Assembly: GCA_009908735.1 (NCBI GenBank)
Contig: JAAAOR010000083.1
Span: forward strand, 1-11,720
DNA length: 11,720 bases
Source of the DNA: Spirochaetota bacterium
GTDB taxonomy: Bacteria > Spirochaetota > Spirochaetia > DSM-27196 > PWMO01
Direction: 5' to 3'
Part shown: in pieces, positions 1 through 5,753 of the stretch
Numbering within the stretch: the stretch's first letter is position 1
Layout: each line of letters starts with the position of its first letter
Notes under the pieces: model-generated
What the model was told of the DNA's origin: nothing
The model's database searches: none
What the model saw: the letters and a program-made list of their open reading frames with translations, nothing else
Translations under genes and position numbers: made by a program

Positions 1-283
1 CCTGGGCGCCAATTTCCAGGCCGTTTCGAATGATCTCGGGGCCAATGCTGACAACCTCGAACCGCTCGAGCAGGAAGGTCTGCCTGGTGACGGCGTCCCG
101 TGGTTGACCGAGGCGGGTGGATGCTACCGCCGCGTACTCTCGCGCCGCCTCGTCGAGGGGAAACTCGCCGACGGGGTGCTCCAGATAATAGCGAATAAGT
201 TGATTGAGCGAGGTTTCGTGCTCCTGCGCGAACCGGCGGGCCTTCCGCACGAGCGCGTCATCGGCGGATAGCGTGATGTTCAT
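1..283 (-). CDS. Partial VapB-type antitoxin fused in frame to a PIN-toxin-like segment (likely deletion remnant)
   Basis: The frame opens with ATG at 283-281 and stays open for 94 codons to the left edge. Residues 1-36 (MNITLSADDALVRKARRFAQ, then a TSLNQLIRYYLEH segment) read like the N-terminal DNA-binding half of a VapB/DUF6364-type antitoxin. From about residue 40 the text changes character: REYAAVASTRLGQPR, then LLERFEVVSIGPEIIRNGLE. This resembles the middle of a PIN-domain toxin, in the stretch between the conserved Glu and the third Asp. The toxin N-terminus with its first catalytic Asp (DTN/DTS) is absent. I infer an in-frame deletion joining vapB to the distal part of vapC. A naturally long antitoxin is the alternative. 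No Shine-Dalgarno sequence is visible before the ATG. The gene lies 62 bases downstream of, and in the same direction as, the PIN gene ending at 346. Confidence 0.55.
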   Translation of the reverse strand, partial: MNITLSADDALVRKARRFAQEHETSLNQLIRYYLEHPVGEFPLDEAAREYAAVASTRLGQPRDAVTRQTFLLERFEVVSIGPEIIRNGLEIGAQ

Positions 284-345
284 TGACAGATAAGACGTGC
301 GCACGGGTTATGTGTCGATACCTGGTGCCCGGTTTTGTGTGCCGG

Positions 346-747
346 CTACGTCAGGTGCGTGAGAAATCCTTGCTGATCGAAATGCGGATCGAAGGCGAAG
401 GCTCGGTCGCAGCCGTTGCGCCGCATCACCTCGAAGCTAACGCAATCGGTTAGGCTCAACCGGCGTTTTCCCGTGGCAAGCAGGTAATGCAACGCCCCCG
501 CATGAATCGTCTCCGAGACCCACTGCACCGTACAGACCGGGAGTATCTCCACCACCAGGTCTCGAACCGCCTCCATCCCCAGGCGGTGCTGCAGGAGCGC
601 CGTGAGCTCGAGGACGACGTAGTTATGAGTGATCAGGCGAGTGTCGGCAGCAAGCAGGGCTTTCCATCGCCGGGCGGCGACCTCATGGTTTTCGTCGTCC
701 CGGTCGAAGACCGCGTACAGAGCAGAGGTGTCGAGAAGAACGGTCAC
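346..747 (-). CDS. vapC: PIN-domain toxin, VapC-type ribonuclease
   Basis: A 133-residue PIN-domain protein of normal VapC length. VapC toxins are Mg-dependent endoribonucleases that cleave tRNA, rRNA or mRNA when the partner antitoxin is degraded. The acidic active-site residues are visible: Asp6 in LLDTSALYAVFD, Glu47 in VVLELTALL, Asp101 in SLTDCVSFEVM, and Asp120 in AFAFDPHF. All four are in expected spacing, so the enzyme should be intact. The start is GTG at 747-745, which overlaps the TGA stop of the upstream antitoxin (shared bases 744-747, GTGA). This implies translational coupling in an antitoxin-then-toxin operon. The RNA target cannot be read from sequence. Confidence 0.9.
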   Translation of the reverse strand: MTVLLDTSALYAVFDRDDENHEVAARRWKALLAADTRLITHNYVVLELTALLQHRLGMEAVRDLVVEILPVCTVQWVSETIHAGALHYLLATGKRRLSLTDCVSFEVMRRNGCDRAFAFDPHFDQQGFLTHLT

Positions 748-1022
748 TTGCGTGCCCCGTCGGTCCGGTACGCGTCAACAAGGTGGCGATCGTGATCGGT
801 CGAGGTATCCCCGTATCCCGATGCGTACCGTCCGCTAACTGCACCGGCCCGGGAGCGTAGTGTCTCTTCCCGTGCAGCCGACACCTTGTGCTCCGCGTAG
901 TGGTCGACCGCACGTCGGACCACCTCCGCGATCGAGATTCCCTCGCTCCGCGCAATCGCGCGAAGGCTCTCCAACTGCCCTCTGGGAAACTGAATCTGAG
1001 AGCGCACCATCTTCCTTGTCAT
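744..1022 (-). CDS. vapB: Ribbon-helix-helix antitoxin, VapB/CopG type
   Basis: A 92-residue protein directly upstream of the PIN toxin. Residues 5-45 (MVRSQIQFPRGQLESLRAIA, then EGISIAEVVRRAVDHY) fit the ribbon-helix-helix fold: one beta strand, helix, turn, helix. Such antitoxins bind the operator as dimers through the strand and neutralise the toxin with a disordered tail. The tail here (residues 46-92) is polar and low in structure, as expected. ATG at 1022 is taken as start because a good promoter lies immediately upstream. An internal ATG at 1010 is possible, since the fold starts there. No Shine-Dalgarno sequence precedes 1022. The gene overlaps the toxin by 4 bp, and its own upstream palindrome is the probable autoregulatory site. 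Confidence 0.85.
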   Translation of the reverse strand: MTRKMVRSQIQFPRGQLESLRAIARSEGISIAEVVRRAVDHYAEHKVSAAREETLRSRAGAVSGRYASGYGDTSTDHDRHLVDAYRTDGARK

Positions 1023-1023
1023 A

Positions 1024-1058
1024 CCATCATCTTATATAAAGTGATGGCATGCTGTCAA
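1024..1058 (-). promoter_or_regulatory. Promoter with overlapping palindromic operator for the minus-strand antitoxin-toxin pair
   Basis: On the minus strand a perfect -35 TTGACA (1058-1053) and a -10 TATAAG (1036-1031) are separated by 16 bases. The -10 lies inside a 24-bp imperfect palindrome (1024-1047) with arms CCATCA and TGATGG around a TTATATAA centre; 20 of 24 positions are symmetric. The -10 ends 8 bases before the antitoxin ATG, so transcription should begin at or almost at the start codon. The arrangement fits autorepression by the RHH antitoxin, which is inferred. Confidence 0.7.
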
Positions 1059-1171
1059 TTTGAACACGATCGGTGTGTAACGCTCGCGACCGACCGGTGT
1101 GTGGGGGGCGCTACTTCAACGGGTTTCGCCACCGGAGGGCGGTGAATAGGGCGAAATCGTTGTCGGCACGG

Positions 1172-1185
1172 CCGGTTAGAACCGG
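1172..1185. promoter_or_regulatory. Perfect inverted repeat, candidate operator of the plus-strand VapBC pair
   Basis: CCGGTT and AACCGG flank a 2-base AG centre and form a perfect 14-bp palindrome. It lies 48 bases before the TTG start of the plus-strand antitoxin, in the 211-bp gap between the two divergent toxin-antitoxin pairs. The position suits an antitoxin-bound operator. No convincing -35/-10 pair was found beside it. Confidence 0.4.
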
Positions 1186-1233
1186 ATTCGGCAGCTGTCT
1201 TCGAGGAATAATCCGGAGCCTTGTGACAGAGTC

Positions 1234-1443
1234 TTGAAACGCACAAATCTTGTGCTTGATGAGCAGCTTCTGGATCGTGCCAAGGCCGTTTCGGGACTCC
1301 GGACCTATTCGCAGGTAGTCAACGAGGCACTCAGCGAGTTCATCCGTCTGAAGACCTTCGCAACCATCGACCAATACGCGTCGAGCGGCGTCTGGGAGGG
1401 GGATCTGGCGGTCATGCGCGAAGACCATGATGAAACTCGTTGA
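1234..1443 (+). CDS. vapB: VapB-type antitoxin
   Basis: A 69-residue protein starting with MKRTNLVLDEQLLDRAKAVS and continuing TYSQVVNEALSEFIRL. This is the typical layout of the short VapB antitoxins that precede VapC (a beta strand at residues 3-8 followed by two helices). The start is TTG at 1234. No in-frame ATG or GTG occurs between it and the upstream stop, and it places the conserved strand at the usual distance from the N-terminus. A GGAG (1215-1218) is rather far (15 bases) to serve as its ribosome site, so initiation is probably weak. The tail GVWEGDLAVMREDHDETR would wrap the toxin. It overlaps vapC, implying co-translation, and is expected to repress its own operon. Confidence 0.85.
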   Translation: MKRTNLVLDEQLLDRAKAVSGLRTYSQVVNEALSEFIRLKTFATIDQYASSGVWEGDLAVMREDHDETR

Positions 1444-1819
1444 TACGTCCGTCTGGATTCGCCACTTCTCATCAGCCGATCCGTTCGACCTCCGCTCATT
1501 CTGCGCAGTGGAATGGCGAGTCATCTGTCTCCCGATCTACCAGGAGATACTCCAGGGAATTCGTGACGAAACGGCCTTCCGGCGCATCCGCGAGGCACTC
1601 GATGCGGCCACTATGATCGAGAGCCCCTTGCCCCGGGATCGCTATTTCGAGGCGGGGCAACTCTTTCGCGCGGCCCGCCGGCAGGGGCTAACGGTGCGGT
1701 CCTCGGTGGACTGCCTTATCGCCGCCTGCGCAATCCACCACAATCTTATAGTCCTGCATTCCGACCGCGACTTCCCGGCTCTGGCAAAGGTGTCTGTGCT
1801 GAAGCAGGAGGCGGGGTGA
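1427..1819 (+). CDS. vapC: PIN-domain toxin, VapC-type ribonuclease
   Basis: A 130-residue PIN protein that pairs with the antitoxin just upstream. Active-site acids are present: Asp6 in KLVDTSVWIRHF, Glu40 in LPIYQEILQGI, Asp95 in SSVDCLIAA, and Asp113 or Asp115 in HSDRDFPAL. The sequence therefore appears catalytically intact and of usual length. Two adjacent ATG codons (1427 and 1430) are possible starts; the second gives the more usual MKLVDTS beginning. Either way it overlaps the antitoxin stop (1441-1443) by 14-17 bases. It ends 98 bases from the convergent histidine-kinase gene. It is not closely similar to the PIN toxin at 346-747, so the two modules were probably acquired independently rather than by local duplication. 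Confidence 0.9.
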   Translation: MMKLVDTSVWIRHFSSADPFDLRSFCAVEWRVICLPIYQEILQGIRDETAFRRIREALDAATMIESPLPRDRYFEAGQLFRAARRQGLTVRSSVDCLIAACAIHHNLIVLHSDRDFPALAKVSVLKQEAG

Positions 1820-1917
1820 GAGTGTCCAGAGTCTCGGCAAGGGCGATGCGCTGTGGCGCCCGCGGATTCCGCCGCGGCGCGATCGGGTCACTCTAACTAC
1901 CCATGCACAATCATAGC

Positions 1918-3890
1918 TCAACACGGAAGATCGACGGAAATCCGCGTGCCGGCGCTCGAACCATCTATCTCGAGACGGCCATGGATCTGCTGCGAGAGAA
2001 CCTGCATGATGCGAAAGCCCAGCGTCGCGGGTTCTTGCGGGTCGCAGTCGGCCGGGAGGCCGCCACCGTTGTCTTCGACCACCAGGGTGCAACCCGCAGC
2101 GAACCGGTCGCCGCTGCCGCGGGGCGCGGTTGCGTCGGTCTCTGTCGCCTCCCTCGGCGCCAGGCTGACTCGGAGCTCTCCGCCGCCCGCATCGCCAAAG
2201 GCGTGCGAAAACCCGTTGGTTATCGCCTCGTTCGTGATGAGGCCGAGCGGTAACGCGGTGTCCACGCCGAGCCACACCTCCTCGAGCGCGGGGGTAACCC
2301 GCACGCGGCGCTCTGCGTCGTAGCGCTCCTGAAGCTGGTGGAGGAGGTGGCGCACCACCTCGGCGAAGTTCACCCTCGCCAGCGTCTGCTCAGTGTAGAG
2401 CATGTTGTGGATGAGCCCCATCACCTCGATCCGGTCGCGCGTTTTGCTGAGCGAAGCGCCCTCGTCCGCGTTCACTTCGTGGAGCTGCAGGCGAATGAGG
2501 CCGGTAATGACCGCGAGGTTGTTTCGCACCCGATGGTGGACCTCCCTCAGGAGCGTCTCCTTGTGCTCGAGGGACTCGTAGAGACGTGTCTCCGCCTCCT
2601 TGCGTCGGGTGATGTCGCGAGCAAAGGAAAAGGAGAACTCCTCGCCCTCGTAGTTGAGGTAAGTGACGGTGACCTCGACGGGGAACACTGTGCGTTCCTG
2701 GTGCGGTGCACCGTCTCGAAGGTCTTCCCAGAGAGACGGCGGGTCTCGTCGCGGTGCTCGCGCCAGCTTTCCTCGTTGAAGCTCGGATCAATGTCGAGGA
2801 TCGTCATCGAGGAAAGCTCCTCGGCGGTGTAGCCGAGGTTCTCGCGGGCCGCCCGGTTGGCGTATACGATGCGGCCGTCGGGCTCGCGGATGCGAAACAC
2901 CCCGATGATCGAGTTTTCTGTGGAGTAGCGAAGCAGATACAGCTCCCGCTGCGCGGCAAGCTCGTCGGTGATGTCGCGGACGATCGAAAACAGCCGGCGT
3001 TTTCCGTCCACAGGAACCGTTCCGCTGTAGACGGCGACATTACGTACCGACCCGTCGCGCAGTCGATGCCGAAACTGAAAGTACTTTTGCTCCGAGGCGC
3101 GGGCGCGTTCCATCTCCTGCTTCACCTCCGGGGGTGAGAGCAGGTTAATGTCTTGGATGGTCATCTCGCAGAGCTCCGCCGTACTCCACCCGTAGAAGTG
3201 CTCTGCTGCCGCATTGGCATCGTGAATCCGTCCGTCGTCGGGGTCAACGATGAGCATCGGGACATAGCCGTTTTCGAAGAGGCTTCGGTAGCGGGCCTCG
3301 CTTTGTGCAAGCGCCGTCTGCGTATCGTGGCGCCGCTCGAAGGTTGTCACGACCTCCACCGTGAGCAGGAAGGCAAGTGGATACAACAGGAGCACCGGTG
3401 CGGCCACGGTGGTGAGTAACTCATCGTAGAGCATCTGCGGAATGAGCAGTTGACAGAGAAGCATCGCCACGTGGACGGCAACGCCGATCGCCCACACGCG
3501 GAGCGCTTCCTCCCACCGGGAATCACGGCGGCGCAGGTACCAGCCCGCGGTGCCGAGGAGCGCCGATGTTACCACTGTCGCAACACCCGCGCCCGTGCCC
3601 GCTCCGCCGAGCCAGATGCGGAATCCTCCGGCTACGATGGCACTCAGCCCCGCCACCACAGGTCCCCCGAGGTAGCCGGCGACCGCGAGAATGACCGAAC
3701 GACCGTCGTAGAACACGCCGCTTGCAAGCACCATCGGCGTAAGCATCCCGGCCACCGTAGCGGTCCCGAAGAGAAGCCCCGTGACGAGCTTGTGCCACCA
3801 CCGGTAGGACATAACCCGTATCCGAAGAAGCTCGTATACGACGGCAATGGAGAGAAGGAGGGCCAAATTGTGAAGCAGTTCGAGTACCAT
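1918..3890 (-). pseudogene. Membrane sensor histidine kinase (5TMR-PAS-PAS-HisKA_2-HATPase), interrupted by a one-base frameshift
   Basis: Start ATG at 3890 is supported by GAGGG four bases upstream. Restoring one base gives 657 residues. Residues 1-185 form a hydrophobic multi-pass domain of the 5TMR/LytS type (VFYDGRSVILAVAGYLGGPV, then FRIWLGGAGTGAG). PAS domains cover about 196-310 and 318-428. A HisKA_2 dimerisation domain spans about 446-520 (LLREVHHRVRNNLAVI, likely phospho-acceptor His453). HATPase spans about 543-655 (N-box NEAITNGFSHAF, G-box VEDNGGGLP). As read, the first frame runs to Asn399 and then garbles. Frame returns at Thr401 with TVFPVEVTVTYLNYEGEEFS. The observed AAC-GC-ACA would encode Asn-Gly-Thr if one G were added at about 2692-2693. 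This is either a recent null mutation or a read error, since both halves are otherwise undamaged. The ligand and the response regulator are not in the window. Confidence 0.85.
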
Positions 3891-3992
3891 TCGGCCCTCG
3901 CGATTGTACCTCAGAGATGCGATCGGAAAAAGAGGAGAGATTGGATCGCGGCCGGGGCGCGCGACTCCGGCGGCTACCGGCGCGGTGACCGT

Positions 3993-4015
3993 CGGCCCTG
4001 AAAAACGGTTACGGG
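3993..4015. repeat. Short repeat downstream of the Fic gene (copy of the Fic 5' repeat)
   Basis: CGGCCCTGAAAAACG (3993-4007) is identical to 5533-5547 at the other end of the Fic gene, and TGAAAAACGGTTAC (3999-4012) is identical to 5519-5532. This copy spans the Fic stop codon (4011-4009) and the gap before the kinase. See the repeat entries upstream of Fic. Confidence 0.75.
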
Positions 4016-5568
4016 TGAAACCTGTTCGCTCGGCCGAAGAGCTCTGCATACGCGGCCTCTACCTGAGCGGCTTCTTCGTCAGTGAGCGCCGAAAACTCCG
4101 CCTCTCGGCTGCGGCCCGAGAGCCGCCCGTCGTTCTGCTCCAAAAAGGAGAAAAGCAGGTGAACCATGCGGTCGGGCGTATCGGCTATCTGCTGCACTCT
4201 GGTGTTGAAGGTGTCGAAGCGCTCGAGGAAGTCAGCCTCGGCGGGAAGATGATGGTCGATCGTGCGTGCGACACACTCGTAGAGAAACTCTGCATGTGGT
4301 GTCGCATTGAAGAACCTGTAGAAGTCGCCCGTCTCGTTTTTGACGCGAACGTTGTAGTCCGAGGTTACATCCCACTCGATGCACGGTAGAAGTCGTTTCG
4401 AGTATGAGGAGAGAACGCGCTCGTAGTCGGAAATGCGCTCGAGAATCGCCGAGGACACTGGAAAGACGAACCCTTCCGGGGTGAACCCGCGAGCGGCGAG
4501 GACGTGATGGATCAGATAGCGATGAATGCGTCCGTTTCCGTCGGCGAAAGGATGCGTATAGACGAATCCGAATGCCAGAGTCGCTGCCGCCACGACCGGA
4601 TCGAGGCCGCGTGAGGGGCCCCGCTCGAATTCGAGCATTCCGGATACCAGCGAGGGAATGTCTTTGGGGCGCGCGCTTATGTGTTCGGGCAGCGGCGCAT
4701 GGCTTTCTCTGTCATGCTCACCGACGAAGCCACCATCGGCGCGAAAGCCCAGCTTCACGAATCGCGCATCACCTATAACCATGCGCTGAAGCCGCAGCAG
4801 CTCCTGCTCATCGAGAGGATGGCGACCGGCCTCGCCGATCGCACGGCCCCAGCGCTCTGCCCGGTCGCGTGGGGGGCGCTCTCCCTCTATGGCATAGCTC
4901 GCGCGGGAGTCTTTGAGCAGCAGGAATGCGGCGGCTCGGGGCATGACGTCTTTTGGAATGTTTCCGGCCACCTCTCGCGCCCGGTGGGCAAGATTGCGTG
5001 CGGCCAGAGCCTCCAGCCTCTCAGTGCGAAATACGAGCGGGCAGAACTCCGGCGTTCCCGGAAGGTTGTTCTTTACACGGTGTCTTTGCACCGATTGCGC
5101 GGCGACGGCGAGCTGAAGATCCGGATCCAGTACCGGTACGTACGAGCCCGTCGCGGCATCCGGAAGATCCAGGCGTCGTCCGAGAAGCCATTCATAGAGG
5201 AACCAGATGCGTCGGGCGTATCCTCCCGTGGGGGAGCTCCGGACGAGCTCCTCGATCGGCCGCGGCCCGGTTCGACCAAAAAGCCGCTTGAGCACCGCGA
5301 GGTCGAGACCCTCGTGTTTCAAGGCAAAAGTGAGATGACCGCTGAGAGAGGTCTCAGGCTTGTGACGAGGGGTGAAAATGTGCCAGCCGTCGCTCTTGGT
5401 GATACGATGCCGAGCGCCGGTGGCAAAGAGGGTGCGGGGGAATGGAACGTTGAGGTCATAGGCGTCTATGAGCGCGCAGTACCCCGCAGGGGTTGCCTCC
5501 TCGGGCAATCGCTCGTTGTGAAAAACGGTTACCGGCCCTGAAAAACGTTTATTCTGGTGCTCCGCCAT
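4009..5568 (-). CDS. Fic-domain protein, probable AMP-transferase with N-terminal inhibitory helix
   Basis: An intact 519-residue protein. Fic enzymes transfer AMP (or related groups) from a nucleotide to a hydroxyl on a target protein. The catalytic loop HPFADGNGRIHR (residues 339-350) matches the canonical HPFx[D/E]GNGRxxR motif, with His339 the catalytic base, so activity is expected. An upstream SxxxEG motif (Ser224, Glu228, Gly229 in SYAIEG) matches the inhibitory helix of class II Fic proteins, whose Glu blocks productive ATP binding. The region at about 275-300 could form the target-docking flap. Residues 1-210 are an extra N-terminal region seen in long Fic proteins, of unknown role. 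Residues 460-519 are a small helical C-terminal domain, possibly winged-helix. The start ATG at 5568 has no ribosome site but lies 8 bases after an extended -10. It is divergent from the phosphorothioation operon. It may act as a toxin or defence effector (inferred). Confidence 0.9.
   Translation of the reverse strand: MAEHQNKRFSGPVTVFHNERLPEEATPAGYCALIDAYDLNVPFPRTLFATGARHRITKSDGWHIFTPRHKPETSLSGHLTFALKHEGLDLAVLKRLFGRTGPRPIEELVRSSPTGGYARRIWFLYEWLLGRRLDLPDAATGSYVPVLDPDLQLAVAAQSVQRHRVKNNLPGTPEFCPLVFRTERLEALAARNLAHRAREVAGNIPKDVMPRAAAFLLLKDSRASYAIEGERPPRDRAERWGRAIGEAGRHPLDEQELLRLQRMVIGDARFVKLGFRADGGFVGEHDRESHAPLPEHISARPKDIPSLVSGMLEFERGPSRGLDPVVAAATLAFGFVYTHPFADGNGRIHRYLIHHVLAARGFTPEGFVFPVSSAILERISDYERVLSSYSKRLLPCIEWDVTSDYNVRVKNETGDFYRFFNATPHAEFLYECVARTIDHHLPAEADFLERFDTFNTRVQQIADTPDRMVHLLFSFLEQNDGRLSGRSREAEFSALTDEEAAQVEAAYAELFGRANRFHP
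5515..5553. repeat. Two adjacent copies of the TGAAAAACG-N-TTA repeat inside the 5' end of the Fic gene
   Basis: TTGTGAAAAACGGTTAC (5515-5531) is followed 20 bases on by CCCTGAAAAACGTTTA (5536-5551). Both lie within codons about 6-18 of the Fic gene and share their core with copies at 3999, 5588 (degenerate) and 5618. All copies are on the same strand. They may be binding sites for a regulator (inferred). Confidence 0.7.
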
Positions 5569-5576
5569 GAATTTCG

Positions 5577-5585
5577 ATTATATCA
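5577..5585 (-). promoter_or_regulatory. Extended -10 promoter of the Fic gene
   Basis: On the minus strand the sequence TGATATAAT (5585-5577) is a perfect -10 hexamer with the extended TGn element, which can work without a strong -35. The hexamer ends 8 bases before the Fic ATG, so the transcript should start at or next to the AUG. The -35 region falls in the tandem repeat at 5588-5648. Confidence 0.7.
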
Positions 5586-5587
5586 TA

Positions 5588-5648
5588 TGAAAAGCAATTA
5601 CAATAAGCTAGTTTGTGTGAAAAACGATTACGACAAGCGGGGTTTGTG
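5588..5648. repeat. Tandem pair of imperfect 30/31-bp repeats upstream of the Fic promoter
   Basis: Unit A (5588-5617) begins TGAAAAGCAATTACAATAAG and ends GTTTGTG. Unit B (5618-5648) begins TGAAAAACGATTACGACAAG and ends GTTTGTG. They agree at about 24 of 30 aligned positions. A third, degenerate start follows at 5647 (TGAAAAGGGG), with a further CGAAAAGGGG at 5660-5669. The pair covers the -35 area of the Fic promoter and separates it from the ssp promoter, so an operator array is the likely role. Confidence 0.7.
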
Positions 5649-5670
5649 AAAAGGGGTCTCGAAAAGGGGC

Positions 5671-5732
5671 ATAATGCGGCTCTCGGTCCGATAGCATTAT
5701 CACTGGAACATTCATCATTGACGCTCCAGTGA
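5671..5732. promoter_or_regulatory. Inverted repeats in the ssp leader region
   Basis: Two consecutive dyads occur. ATAATGC (5671-5677) pairs with GCATTAT (5694-5700), with a 16-base spacer. TCACTGGA (5700-5707) pairs with TCCAGTGA (5725-5732), with a 17-base spacer. The second dyad encloses the candidate -35 TTGACG, as expected for a repressor site. No run of T follows, so a terminator is unlikely. Confidence 0.45.
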
Positions 5733-5746
5733 AAATGCAGCATCAT
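5718..5746 (+). promoter_or_regulatory. Candidate promoter of the ssp operon
   Basis: TTGACG (5718-5723) matches the -35 consensus at five of six positions. CATCAT (5741-5746), 17 bases later, matches the -10 at four of six. The -10 ends 7 bases before GTG 5754 and 10 before ATG 5757, and there is no ribosome binding site. Leaderless or near-leaderless initiation is therefore likely. The -10 is weak, so this is tentative. Confidence 0.45.
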
Positions 5747-5753
5747 ATTTGTC

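Noticed and set aside
1111..1524. A 137-codon minus-strand open frame across the plus-strand vapB and its upstream gap
   Set aside because: It conflicts with the VapB/VapC pair, which has convincing motifs and the usual overlapping gene layout.
1850..1890. GC-rich dyad (CGCCGCGGCG and neighbours) between the convergent vapC and kinase genes as a terminator
   Set aside because: No stable stem with a following T run on either strand; the palindrome is short and could be chance in GC-rich DNA.
3891..4049. A 53-residue N-terminal extension of the histidine kinase
   Set aside because: ATG 3890 has GAGGG four bases upstream and begins directly before the first membrane helix. The extension is Arg/Pro-rich, overlaps the Fic 3' end and is partly repeat-derived.
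4681..5541. A 286-codon plus-strand open frame opposite the Fic gene
   Set aside because: It is antisense to a protein with clear Fic motifs, has no recognisable domain and a low-complexity basic composition typical of a GC-rich shadow frame.
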